In this document: positions 35,601 to 45,829 of the stretch, piece by piece | Numbering within the stretch: the first letter of the stretch is position 1 | Layout of the letters: the number at the start of each line of letters is the position of its first letter | NCBI GenBank assembly: GCA_003586115.2 | Contig: QVOM02000090.1 | Location: forward strand, 10,633,148-10,697,147 | Origin: Salvator merianae | Taxonomy: Eukaryota; Chordata; Lepidosauria; Squamata; Teiidae | Direction of reading: 5' to 3' | Length of the DNA: 64,000 nt | Notes under the pieces: generated by a model | Told to the model about the DNA's origin: nothing | The model's input: only the letters and a program-made list of their open reading frames with translations | Databases searched by the model: none | Position numbers and translations under genes: made by a program

Positions 35601-38600
35601 AGCACAGTCTCCCTTGGGCTGTATCAAGGTGCTAGAAAAAAGCAGTCTGCAGAAAAAGTGGAACGGAAGGAAAATACTGCACATTGGACACGAGATCTCA
35701 CATTTTAATGTGAATTCCCCTCAATGGAAACTGGCGCAATGCAAAGCAGAACTTTTGCATAGCTATTCTCTATAGCTATTCTCCAGTGACTGGAGTTACT
35801 GTACACACTCTGGCTGTGGACATTTTGCTTAAAACTAAATAGTTTGATTGAAACTAACATCCTGTTTGACAAACAATACTTCTGCAGGGCTGTGGGCCCA
35901 GTGTGCTTCTGCTCGGCTATTGTCAGCTCCATGGCCACTGCACGGCCATCTTTGTCTGTGTCAGGGTCCCAGCCGTGTCTGCTTGCTTTTCTCACAGACT
36001 TTGGAAAAAGACTGTGCATGGTAAACATAGCAGCAGGAACAAACATCCACTGACTTTGCCTTCCGAATCCCCTTAAGAGAGGTAGGGATTTGCATATGTG
36101 TAATTAAAGACAAATAGACTTCCTGTTTTCTTCCCTTCCCAGGATTCCCTGTTTCTGGGTACCAGTTTGTAAGCACCTCTGCCATTCTGCTCTTCCTGCC
36201 TCCTTCCACATCTGCAGTAAATCCCTGTACAGTTTTTTTAAGACAGCGTTTTGTTTTCTTTAAAAGACTTCCTGCTAGGGCATAGATCAGTGGCTTAATT
36301 TTTTTAAAAAACAAAGCTATCAATGCCACTCTAGAGGTGAAGTTGACACAGACGTTTGCTTTGCCTACAAAGCAATCACTTTTCCTGCTAGGGGAAAGAA
36401 ACCACGGGAGGCTGTATAAGGGGATCAAGCCTCAATTATGCAGAATAATGTTTTCATGCCTTCTTGAATGCGAGTGGCCCAGGAAATTCCTAGGACGTCT
36501 GTATATGGCAGGGGTGGCCAACATCCTCTTTGCATCCATCACAGCCATTTCTTGTTCTGCCCCTCTGTCTTTGGAAGCAGCAGCAAGAAAGAGGTCCACA
36601 GATGTAATCGGATTTTGGAAACCGTCAAATCTCCCCAGTATGTAGCATTGCAGTCCTCCTGTCCACACTAACATTTCGTAGGGATAGTTGCCTTTCAAAT
36701 TCTGGATGAGGAAGGATTTTCACTGGCAGGTCCCAGTGCCGGACATGAGGGATACACCTCCTCTTTCAAGCTATGGCTTCCCCACCCATCAAAGAAAGCC
36801 CCTTTGCTCTATATAAGCTTGACTAAGGCTTCATCCAGATGGGAGAAATACAGCGCCATTTTGGCACTGCTACGATGGGATTGCCACACATATCTGTGGC
36901 AACCCCACCATAGCTACACTATATCCCCCCTAAAACACAAGGTAGCCTGTTTTGGGAAAACCTGTCTCTCATGGCGGGTTTTCCTGAAATCGCCCTATCA
37001 CTTACCTCTTGAACCACCATTGTTGTTTGGCCCACCAACCAGAAAATATGGGGCTATGTTGGGACGGCCACAAATGGGTGTGGTAATCTCAACCTAGTAG
37101 CAGGATAATCCCGGCTTTTACACCCTGTCTGGACGCAGCCTTATAAAACTTTAACTTAGTGTGGTTCCTTTGAGCTCTCGTCCAACATGGAGTTTAGAGG
37201 GGGCTGCTGGGAAAACAGAAACTCTCTCTAAGCTCACCGCCACCAAGCTCAAAGGGACTCACGGCCAAACTTAAGGCATCCTAGGGGACTGAACTGCATG
37301 AAACGATGAAACGAGTACCGAAACAGGATTGCAGGAACAGCATCCCAAGTGGACAATCAAACCAAATCTGGACTTTGTTCTCAAAAAAATAAACGGGGGA
37401 AAGGAGGAGACATCTGTGCACAAGCAGAAGTTTGTTCCTCTCCTTTCACTCCACAAAGGGATGCTTCTTTTTTTGTTTTTTTTAATGGGTTTTCTTTCAG
37501 ACTCTGAGAAGGGGCGTAGCAGGGGGGCATAGCAGCTTGGCAAGCAGAAGGTCACAGGTCAGCATCTCCTTGTGGAGGCTGGAAGAAGGAGGCGGGAGAA
37601 AACCCTGCCAGAACCTCTCCTTCAGCTGTGCTGAAAAGCCAACAGCATTTAGTTCCTCCTCTCTCGAAAATCGTGCCAGCTGAGTGCTAGCGTTTCCTTC
37701 GTTTTCCATTTTCATGCCTCGTCTTGGAGGAGGAAGGTCGGGAAATGGCCACTTGTGGGTGCTTCGTTATCTGCAGCATCCCTACGCAGAATGGAGTCCT
37801 CATGGGTAGCAAAGGGCAGGTGTACAGTTAGCCGAGGAGGGGTCATTTCTGCACTCGCTTCCCCCGTATCTTGGAACAGAGCAATACACTCTGTTTTGGG
37901 ATGAACAACCCATCCCATTCTGCAATGGGTTGCCACTGGGATGGGATAAGGCTGTCCACACTGCCCCATCTCCCGATCAGGAGACTGCTGCTTCATTTAC
38001 CCACACTGCCCTGCAAATTTTGCTCTGCTTTCCCTCTCTCCCTCAGCTTTCTTAGGAAATCTGCCCTTTCGCGATTCTTATTTGCTTGCCTTTTTGGAAG
38101 CTCCCAAGCTCAGCAGTTGCAAATATCCTGCAGTCTCTGTATTCATCATTTCCTAATTTACTGCTGCTAAACAATAGCTTCCCCCTCCAGGCTCCCTGCT
38201 GCATATTCACTCCGTCTTCTCCCTCCCTCGGTGATTTGTTTCTCTTCACGGCCCGTGCTCAGGCGTCTTCGGCCCAGAATCATTCACCGGCATCCCACGC
38301 AGCCTGCGCCAGAGGCAGACGGCAGAAGGAGCTACATCTATATATCTATTTCCTGGCGTTGAGGCACGGCGAAGTGCAGATCCGATGCTCACAGAATCCT
38401 GGTCGAAGAGAAGGGAGTTTTGATAGCGCGTCACGCTGGTGGGGAAGGGAGGGCGGAAAGAAAGCTCCGTTTCAGTTGTCGAAATTCCCTCCGGGAGTCA
38501 AAACAACAGAAGTGTTGTGTTCCGCTGCATCTGGTCACCCTGGCTTCTTTCCAAGGGACGAGGCACACGAGTGTGGCCGAACTGCAGACCAGGACGCAGC

Positions 38601-41600
38601 CCAAGTGCCATGTATAAGGATTAGATGCTTAGCATCTGGAAGGGGAACAGGGAGAGGAGATCTTCCACAGCCACCTTGCATGGTGCTCAGACTGACCACA
38701 TTCCCAGGCCTGGGGGTGAAAAGTCTGCAGCAACAAGACAAAGCGTGGGAAACTGTTACAGGGCAAGGTCTCGGACGCTTTCTGCACTTGCTGTGTTACT
38801 TCCCAGCAAGGGTACCAAGGACCTCCCCTCTGCATGTTAGCGCGGAATATGGGAGGTCCCACCCACCGTTTGTATGCTGCGTCCACACAGGATGGAGCAT
38901 GAACCCAATCAAGAGACCCAAGGGGCCTAATCCAGAACATGGAGACATGCGGAAGGTGCATGCCTCTGTGTTCCAATTACAGGGATGGCATTCCAGTGTG
39001 CCTCATGGCACCACAGGGCTCCATCTGTACTAGCCTTGGTTTCCCCTGGGGATGCATTTAAGTGGTGCGATTTGGTGCACTGCTAAAATGCACCCCCAAT
39101 TCAACAGAAACAGGGAGGTATGCACCCTTCCTCTCACCTCTCTGGGCCAATCTAGCTACTCCTGAAACGTCAGTAGACCGAAAAAACATGTCTACTGGTG
39201 TCCCGGTATAGACGGCCATTTTGACCACCTGGACTGGGCCTCGCTCCATCCCAGTGTGGACAGAAGGGCTGGGGGAGGGGTCTCTCTCTTCTGTTCTACT
39301 GTGCAGAAGAGAGGATCCAGAAATGGGCCACTTGGTGCACTGAACCCTTCCTATGGTGAACGTGAAAAGGCCCTACGATTCAGGAAGGAGACTTACGGAT
39401 CTGCCTGTCTGCTTCAGGGCAGAACCAGCCAGGACACACACTGGATTTTGGCTCAGCTGTTCAGCTAATTGGCTTCCTGGAGGATTTGGAAGCAAAGCAG
39501 ACAGAAATCTGCCTGGAAAAAGATAAAGCAAGTGTTGCAGAGTTTTCCCCCGATGCCAGTGTTGATTTCTCAGGCTGCAGAGCCCGGGAAGTAATGAGGA
39601 ACTTTGCTCTGCGCAGCATACGGAGAGTGCGGTTCCCCTCTGCAACCACACTGGCATGTGCTTGTTAGAGATGTGTCATTCTGCACCATCCATGCTCAGC
39701 TGGAAGAAACTGGAGGAGCCTTTGATTTTTCTATTAGCTGGCAGCAGCTGTGCCCAGATTAAAACAGAGATGAAGACGTAGGTGGAGGCAAGCATCCTCA
39801 AACAGGTCCTGCTGATGCCCATTTGCTCACAAACAGCAGGATTTGGTTTGCTAATCCAGAATTCAAAGAGCAAGCAGGTTTTGTCTATGTTAAGCCCAGC
39901 ATTGTGCTGGAAAGGAGATGGAGCTTTCCTCCAAGCAGAAATGCAGGCAGAGCCGTCCTAAGTAGCTTGCAAAAACTAAGACAGGCAATTATGTTATGAC
40001 TTTAGCAGAGAGCATGTGAGCACTTCTTTATTTTCTTGTATTTGGAAACAAGGTTCCAAACAAACAAACAAAAAAGTTCCATTATCGTTAAAGGGAGTCT
40101 TCTGAACACTGCAGACTAAAACATCTACTTTCCTGCCTGCCATCTGTCTGGCTACCTGCCTACCTGTGGTATAATCCTGATGTGGAATATTTGTGATGAG
40201 ATTTCCCCTTTTCTAACTTAACAGCAGCAGCAAAGGGCCCTAATTTTGATCAGAACAAGGATGGGTGAGAGAGAGGTTGAAGCGTTTTCCTAATTTAAAC
40301 CTCTGTTGTGAAGCTGCGCGGGCACCTCTAGAGGGGTGGAGGGACACACGATCCAAGTAGTTGTCTTCTCCCTCTGGGAAACAATCCAAGCATTTCTTAT
40401 CTTCTACTGTTTTTGGTTTAAATTGGAACAGCTAAGAAGCAATGTCATGCAGCACCAGGGACGGAGCAGCTGCCCATATCCTGCTAGTTTGGAGCGGGAA
40501 GCCCGTCAGCTCACAGTTTTAGTGTTCAAGAGTCCTTGCTTTACGTGTTTTGTCCATGCTTCCCCGACGCCATTTTGCAATTTAAACCAGACTTGTGGAA
40601 AAAGACTGAACAGTGGCAAAGAGGCATGAGACGGCTAGGTGCTTCACCTAACTGGCCTGGGATCTCCATTGCATCTAGGGTTAATTAAGGTGCAGGGGAG
40701 CACTGCAGGAATCATGGGGGAGAACTCACCTGCTCACTCACAGGCACACCTACGAAGGCATGGGTGAAGGGGCCAAACTCCATCACAAGATTCCATGGGA
40801 TCTGTCTGAACTTCATTTTTGTCCACAGTGCATCAAAATGTGGTTTGGGAGGATTGGAGAGAAGGTTCCTATCAGTGGTAGCCCTATCTCTGTAGAATTC
40901 CTTTTCCCAGGAAACACGGATAATCCCAACCTTATTACTGTTGCTCTAAGACAAACCTTTCTGTTATATTACATTCACTTTTAAGATTGAGAAAGTTGAG
41001 GAATTTGATTTCTGTGCCCAGATTTCTGATTTAGTCTGTGGGTGATTCTCCACTGGCCAGAATACCAGACCAGCAAACATACTAGGAATCTCCCTTCCAC
41101 ATGCTGGTGAGGTCTTAGGGAGGCCATGCCCACTTAGGGAGGCCCTGCCCCTCAGATCGCCCTGGGGGTGGGGCTTCCCCTAGGCTGCTGCACCTGCATG
41201 TAGAACAGAGAATCCTATACTAGTACACTTGCTGATCTGGTATATCGGCCAGGATGGAATCGCTCTATACCTCCCAAAATGTAATCATGGTTCCGACTGA
41301 GTCCTTCCTCTGGTTTTAACAACACAGTGCTTGGCTCAAAAAAAGGTGCCAAAATATATTTTAAAAAGCATATTTTAAGGAACAGTACATTTAGAAATAC
41401 ATATGCCGAGGTTCTAAAATGCATTGCTAAATGTATTTTGTTGCCAAACATCTACTCAAATAGATTTCTCTGCAAGCCAAAACATGATCACATGCAAATC
41501 TGAAAATGCCCTAGAAATGGATGAATATATTCATCCCTAGATACGTTGTCTTCTACCTTTGCATTTTTAAATAAAATTCTATGTTTGCGTTTTAAATATA

Positions 41601-44600
41601 TTGTCTACAGCCCTTTGAGAGCACTGTACTTCGAAAAAGCATTTGTTAAATATTTTAATAAAGTAATCCTTAGCAGAAGATTGCAAATGTATTGATTTGG
41701 GGGAAAGGAATGTAATATTGAAAAACTAATACTTATGCTTGTTTTGTGAGAATAAATAAAAAGAAAATATAATGTGTTCTCTGTCAGAGGAGAAATGTAA
41801 TATTGCTGGAAAATATGTAATAAATTCTGATCCTAGAATAGGGAAAAGAACTTGGACATACACACAAACAAAAAGGATTATTTGACTTTCATTGCAAGAC
41901 CCTTACATGTTTAAGCTTTCTGCCTCCTTGGCTAGTTTCACATATTTAAAATACAACAGTTTATCAATTGCAACACAAAACCAAACAATCTTAGTCAGTC
42001 ATAAATACGTATTATAAGCTTCAATAAAAATTATATGTATAAGCAAGGGTAATGTTTGCATAAATATATCGCAAGAATAAAAATTGTACACTCATATTCT
42101 CCTGTATCCAACTGCACATCCAAAGCATAGCAGATTCATAACAAACAGGTATATGCCAAACTGCCGTTTGTCAAAGCATGAACTTCAACAGAGGTCCAGG
42201 ACTGTCAGGTGCTTTACCTAACAGTCCTGGCTCTCTTTGCCACCAAGGAGTTCCAGTGGTGTGGGGAACTTACCTATTTCCCTCTGCCACTGTGCCCCCC
42301 ACCATTATAGCCCCCTCCATGGGCAGGGCTGTAGCATGCCTTGCATGTATAAAACCTGGTGCATGTCTGTGCATGCATAATTATGTCACATGTAAGTGTG
42401 TCAATGCACATTGCAGTCCTACCCATGGAGAGGTTTACAATGGCAGCAGCCATGCTTTTGGAAAGTGGGTAAATCCCATAAAGGAGTTAAAGAGAGCCTG
42501 GACTTTCAGTTAACACATCTGACACTCACAGGCCTCTACTGCAGTTCATGCTTCAATAAATTGCAGGTGGTGGTGGTGGTGGTGGTGGTGGTGGTTGGGT
42601 GCCACCAAGGTATGACCAATTAATGTTTGACTGTATGGACACCTCAGAGGCACCTCTATGCAGTTTTCTTGGCAGAGATGCAGAAGTGGTTTGCCATTGC
42701 CTACTTCCAGGGAGAGGCTGGGGATTGAACTTGGCAACAATCTGCTTTCCAGACTGTTTGCTCTACCACTAAGCCACAGGCACTCCCAGACTCCATGGGC
42801 CCCTCTATGCAGTTTCTCGGCAGAGATGCATAAGTTATTTGCCATTCCCTGCTTCTGGGGAGAGGCTGGGGATCGAACCGGCAACCCTCTGCTCTCCAGG
42901 CAGTTTGCTCTATCACTGAGCCACAGCTGCTCCCAAACTGCAGTTCGATACAACTTAATAACATACAGCACATATCAACTACGTAAACCAATATACAAAT
43001 ACCTATTTTCAACTACTGCTGCAAAATCTTATAATGGAAGTTGTCAAAAATTCTGTGAATGAATGCTGGCAGACGTGTTTTGAACCCTATTGTGGGAATC
43101 TTCTTCAGTGGCATTTATCCATAGCGCAGCAACTTCAACACCAATATACAAAAAAAAGAAAGTTTAAAGCTCCCCAATGGAAATCCTCTGTATTTCAAAA
43201 TAATAGCTTTCTCAAATTCAAATACAAATGTTAATTGTATCTCAGTGGTGTGCACAGAAGCGAGCCCAGCTTGTCTCTTGGCACACTGCATGGGGCTTCC
43301 CAGTGAAATATGAGTGACAGTACAGCTGCAGAAAAGATTTAAGCCACACAAATCCTAAATCGAATGTGGTGTGACTACAAAACCAATCCTAGGAAAATCT
43401 AAAAGACGCTTCAGCAGATTTCCAGATTGGTTACAGCTCTTAACATTCTGCTACTGATTTCATCATCATGCTGTCATTCTTAACCCTCCAGCAAGAGGGT
43501 CAGGAGAGCGTAATAAGCAGCACACTCATCCTGTTCGCACAATAGGAGTCCAAAAGCTGAGCAGAATTTGAACCGGTGTCTGCAAGGTCCAGTTTAGCAT
43601 AATGGGTAGATTGCCATGCAAAGATCTAGGACAATATTTGCAAGGTTGGACTGGGCCACATCAGAGGTTCAGACCCCGACCGTGGCGTCCACATACCAGA
43701 GTGCTTCCCAAGAGGCCACGCCTCCTGCAGAACTTGATGGCTGCATGAGCCCTAATTCTGGGCTGGGTCCCATTCCTGCAGCCGCCATGCAGACAGGTGG
43801 CGGCAGCAGTATTCCAGCCACATTCTGAAGCCTGGAGCCCCACCATATTCGCTAGGTTTGAACCCCAACTCAGCCACTCAGTGCCTCTTCGCTGAATCCA
43901 CCTCAAAAGACACTGTTTGAGGATTAAAATAAAGGAGGAGAAAGAGACTAATGACTTGGGCCCTTTAGAAGAAATGCAGATATGTCAGCATGGATGGATG
44001 GATGGATGGATGGATGGATGGATATACGGCCACCTATTGATTGATTGATTGACCAACTAACTGACTGATTGATTGTCTGATTGGTTGATGATTGATAGAC
44101 TAAATGAATGAATGAATGACAGACTGATTGATTGATTATCTGATTGATTGATTGATCGACCAACTAACTGACTGTTTGAGTGATTGATTGTCTGATTGGT
44201 TGATGATTGATTGACTAAATGAATGAATGAATGACAGACTGATTGATTGATTATCTGATTGATTGATTGATTGATTGATCGACCAACTAACTGACTGTTT
44301 GAGTGATTGATTGTCTGATTGGTTGATGATTGATTGATTGACTAAATGAATGAATGAATGACAAACCGATTGATTGATTGATTGATTGATTGAAAAATGA
44401 AACTCGCACACAGGTAATGAATAAGTGAATTGACTGCAAATTATAGCATTCATGAAGAGAGGAATGAGAATGGATTCCAGTTCTGAGCTATAGGGTGTAG
44501 CAAGATACTCTGCAAGTTTTGCTTCCTGTCACTGGCCATCTTTTGCAGGTATGGGATTCCGATCGGAAAAAAAAAAAAAAGGAACATCTCAAAAGCATGA

Positions 44601-45498
44601 AAGAGCCCCTCCAAATCAACTCCCACTGACTGTCCCCTGGAAGTTAGTTTGTCTCTCATCCTCATTGATAGCCAATTCGATACTCCAGAGTAGTTTTCAG
44701 GCCACATGCCAAAATAAGGACAGATGTCCATTCCTTTGGCATCTGGTCCCCAGAAACCAGGGATCAAATGGTGCCCACTTTTGGATTTCCTCCCATAAAT
44801 GCCCAATTCGCAGGGGGCCTGATTAGGTGTGGCACCATCGAAACCGGGACCCTTGCTGGAACGAGATCAGAGCGCACCCGGCCAGGCACAGAGCAGAGCA
44901 GCCCCCTCATCACCCTCCCCTCCACACGCTCACATTTTGCATAATTCCCATCTTTGCACGAAAGAACTGTCCTGACGTTTCTCCCAAGCTCTCCCTCGCT
45001 TACCCACACAACCCACCCCTGGAGCTGCATCCGAGCGCTTCCAAAGTTCCTCCTTCCTGCCCTGGCGGAGAGTCCTTCCCTGAGAAAGTTCTGGCAGCAG
45101 ACCGCTCTCTCTGGTCCGCGTCCAAGTCACAGAGCCCGGCACTTAATCAGGACTGACACTCCGCCGAGGACAAACAATGACAGCCAGGTTTGGAAACGGG
45201 AGCCCTCCTTGAGCAAGGAGATGCAAGGAGATGTGAGAGCTGCCTCAACCCAGGGAGACCAAAGTGCTGAGTCAGCTGTAATTTGGGTCCCTGGAACCCA
45301 GTGGGGCGAGCCAGGGAGCCCGTGTGATAGACCCGGTTTAAGCGGCTCCGTCCTGCACATCCTGTGTCTCCTCTCGCGGGCAATCACAGCAACCCCAAGT
45401 TTCCTTCCAACCTTCGTGCCCCCGACCCACTCACCTGCTGCGCCCACCTGCCCAGCAAGGGGCAAAGTGAGAAAAGTTATCCCAAGGAGCCCTGCCAT
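24656..45498 (-). CDS. CA15: Carbonic anhydrase 15 (GPI-anchored alpha-class), complete, eight coding exons
   Basis: Secreted, membrane-tethered alpha carbonic anhydrase converting CO2 and water to bicarbonate and a proton outside the cell. Coding exons in order: 45435-45498, 31056-31091, 28597-28767, 27401-27561, 26250-26342, 25803-25869, 25172-25338, 24656-24868. All internal boundaries are GT-AG and phases fit, giving 323 codons plus stop. Signal peptide is residues 1-21. WCYDS and KCG follow as in CA15. Zinc ligands are His121, His123 and His146; the shuttle His89 sits in NDGHS; the gatekeeper is Thr231 in SLTTP. Cys25, Cys33, Cys45 and Cys234 sit where CA4 forms two disulfides. Sequons are at 105, 130 and 193. 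A hydrophobic tail (about 302-318) after small residues at 297-300 suggests a GPI anchor. CA4 is the alternative name, but the N-terminal motif and the DGCR2 neighbour favour CA15. Two in-frame upstream starts exist (ATG at 45597; GTG near 45741), but only the 45498 ATG puts the signal peptide first. Confidence 0.93.
25172..25338 (-). CDS. CA15: CA15 exon 7 (SLTTPDC gatekeeper region)
   Basis: 167 bp, acceptor CTCTAG, donor CAG|GTAAAC, entering in phase 1 and leaving in phase 0. It encodes residues 198 (shared) to 253, with the strongly conserved [15 protein letters not shown] and [10 protein letters not shown] segments. Thr231 and the disulfide Cys234 lie here. Confidence 0.95.
25803..25869 (-). 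CDS. CA15: CA15 exon 6 (67 bp)
   Basis: 67 bp, a length typical of this exon in alpha carbonic anhydrases. Acceptor TTCAATGCAG and donor GCAG|GTAAAC. It encodes residues 176-197 with an N-glycosylation sequon (NIS at 193-195). A LINE fragment begins only about 35 bp upstream on the transcript side. Confidence 0.92.
25905..26065 (+). mobile_element. LINE reverse-transcriptase C-terminal fragment in intron 5
   Basis: The plus strand encodes [20 protein letters not shown] followed by a conserved [12 protein letters not shown] block. This is the C-terminal pattern of CR1/L2-like reverse-transcriptase ORFs. The fragment is short, sits antisense to the host gene and ends before exon 5. Confidence 0.75.
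26250..26342 (-). CDS. CA15: CA15 exon 5 (third zinc histidine)
   Basis: 93 bp, acceptor CCCTACAG, donor AAG|GTATCT, phase 0 at both ends. It encodes residues 145-175 starting [10 protein letters not shown], where His146 corresponds to His119 of CA2. The exon ends with the conserved AVLSFLFK strand. Confidence 0.95.
26950..27145 (-). mobile_element. tRNA-derived SINE, minus orientation, in intron 4
   Basis: The plus strand shows the reversed pattern: GTGGTTTGCCACTGCCTCT, a reversed B box (GAATTGAACC), then GCAAATGCTCCACTGCTGAGC as the reversed A-box side. Related copies occur at 42650-42935. Confidence 0.7.
27401..27561 (-). CDS. CA15: CA15 exon 4 (FHFHWG zinc site)
   Basis: 161 bp, acceptor CTTTGCAG, donor GAG|GTAGCC, entering in phase 1 and leaving in phase 0. 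It encodes residues 92-144 with QFHFHWG (zinc ligands His121 and His123) and GSEHTIDG, the carbonic anhydrase signature. Two sequons (NIT, NGS) lie in it. Confidence 0.96.
27640..27985 (-). mobile_element. LINE-derived fragment in intron 3
   Basis: The minus strand carries an open stretch with [11 protein letters not shown] followed by a Leu/Phe-rich tail, the usual C-terminus of L2/CR1-like ORF2 proteins. An A-rich 3' part containing AATAAA-like words follows. Family assignment is uncertain. Confidence 0.6.
28013..28268. mobile_element. 256-bp inverted-repeat MITE in intron 3
   Basis: The left end AGGGCCTGTTTGCACTTACC and the complement of the right end, AGGGCCTCTTTGGACTTACC, match at 18 of 20 positions. 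There is no internal coding sequence. No clear target-site duplication. Confidence 0.75.
28425..28515 (-). mobile_element. tRNA-derived SINE fragment, minus orientation
   Basis: A reversed B-box-like GGAACTGAACCTGAGATC and a reversed head (CACTCTGCCACTGTGCTAT) are present. It lies about 80 bp beyond exon 3. Confidence 0.55.
28597..28767 (-). CDS. CA15: CA15 exon 3 (QSPINI and NDGHS motifs)
   Basis: 171 bp, acceptor CTCTTCAG, donor CCG|GTAGGC, phase 1 at both ends. It encodes residues 35-90 with [14 protein letters not shown] near the start and the shuttle histidine (His89) in LMNDGHS. Cys45 pairs with Cys234 of exon 7 by analogy to CA4. Confidence 0.95.
29446..29693 (+). repeat. (GATA/GATG)n compound microsatellite
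   Basis: GGAT repeats pass into three long ATAG tracts separated by short ACATACATA and CCATAGATC interruptions. The Tyr/Ser/Ile/Leu-rich frames on the minus strand are translations of this repeat. Confidence 0.97.
31056..31091 (-). CDS. CA15: CA15 exon 2 (36 bp micro-exon)
   Basis: Acceptor CACCCCACAG, donor GTG|GTAAGT, phase 1 at both ends. It encodes [11 protein letters not shown] plus split glycines on both sides. The short WCY...KCG exon after the signal-peptide exon is a feature of CA4/CA15 genes, and Cys25-Cys33 would form the N-terminal disulfide. It is too short to be seen as an open frame alone. Confidence 0.92.
33690..34120 (-). mobile_element. Non-autonomous DNA element remnant, family of 61471
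   Basis: The right end reads, on the minus strand, GGGCCTTTTCACATTTTACA, then a CACTAGTGAGTG palindromic part. This matches the left end of the element at 61471-61792 (GGGCCTGTTCACACTTGAAG, then CTAGTGAGC). I could not define its other end, so the left limit is approximate. Confidence 0.5.
36825..37142. mobile_element. 318-bp inverted-repeat MITE in intron 1
   Basis: The left end AAGGCTTCATCCAGAT and the complement of the right end AAGGCTGCGTCCAGAC match at 12 of 16 positions. The terminal motif resembles that of the fold-back element at 707-842. No obvious target-site duplication. Confidence 0.65.
42567..42597 (+). repeat. (GGT)n microsatellite
   Basis: About ten GGT units, directly followed by a run of SINE sequence. 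Confidence 0.9.
42650..42935 (-). mobile_element. Two tandem partial tRNA-derived SINEs, minus orientation
   Basis: Two similar blocks (about 42650-42788 and 42800-42935) share CTCTATGCAGTTT, GGCAGAGATGCA, GGGAGAGGCTGGGGAT and a reversed tRNA head (CACTAAGCCACAGGC / CACTGAGCCACAGCT). The second has the cleaner reversed B box (GGATCGAACC). Confidence 0.75.
43990..44396 (+). repeat. GGAT microsatellite and GATT-based higher-order repeat
   Basis: A pure GGAT tract (about 43990-44025) is followed by GATT/AATG repeats in a higher-order pattern. The block GACCAACTAACTGACTG recurs at 44051, 44158 and 44281, each time followed by TGATTGTCTGATTGGTTGATG and then AATGAATGAATGA. Unit lengths of 107 and 123 bp differ only by the number of GATT repeats. 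Confidence 0.92.
45435..45498 (-). CDS. CA15: CA15 exon 1 (start codon and signal peptide)
   Basis: ATG at 45498 in a strong context (GGGGATGG) encodes [20 protein letters not shown] and a final Ala, then splits a Gly codon at donor GCAG|GTGAGT. The hydrophobic core and small-residue end fit a signal peptide. The 64 nt leave phase 1, which fits exon 2 exactly. Confidence 0.88.
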
Positions 45499-45790
45499 CC
45501 CCAGGGCGGCCAGAAGGTTGGCACAGCCAGGAACCCCCCGTCGAGATGCGCAGGGAGCCCCAGGCAGCGGGCGCCCGCCAAACCGTGCGCTCAGCATCTC
45601 ACGGCCGCATTCAGCACGGCAAGGCTGGAAGGCGGCGATCGCTCTACTGGTCCTGCCGCTGCTGCTGCCGCCGCTGCCGCCGCTGTGCCAAGTCCCCCTA
45701 GGCGGCACACTGCAGCCGGGAGAGGCTGTTAAAGCAGCCACCGCCGTTCTGCCGAACGGAGCTGGAGCTCCAGCGGGTATACTGGCAGAT
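45499..45790 (-). promoter_or_regulatory. CpG-rich promoter and 5' UTR region of CA15
   Basis: GC-rich, CpG-dense stretch directly upstream of exon 1 on the minus strand, containing CTG/CCG trinucleotide runs near 45650-45690. The transcription start cannot be fixed from sequence. Long antisense open frames here reflect base composition. Confidence 0.55.
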
Positions 45791-45829
45791 GTTAAATATT
45801 CATTGCAAGAAAGACGGGGCTGAGGTTTT

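Larger units (their letters stand above)
31092..45434 (-). other. CA15 intron 1 (14.3 kb)
   Basis: Bounded by donor GCAG|GTGAGT at 45434 and acceptor CCCACAG at 31092. It holds MITEs, tRNA-like SINEs, GATT microsatellites and a GC-rich patch at about 38250-38850. No internal gene is supportable. A 315-codon frame at 38086-39033 on the opposite strand starts with TTG and has no recognisable domain. Confidence 0.85.

Noticed and set aside
43990..44453. Asn/Gln/Ser-rich 71-105 codon frames on the minus strand
   Set aside because: Translations of the GATT/AATG repeat.
45499..45741. Upstream in-frame extension of CA15 exon 1
   Set aside because: It would put about 80 GC-rich, low-complexity residues before the signal peptide and begins at a non-ATG codon. 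The ATG at 45498 has a better context.
44954..45823. 289-codon plus-strand frame over the CA15 promoter
   Set aside because: It is antisense to exon 1 and its GC-rich flank; open frames in several phases reflect low stop-codon density. No domain seen.
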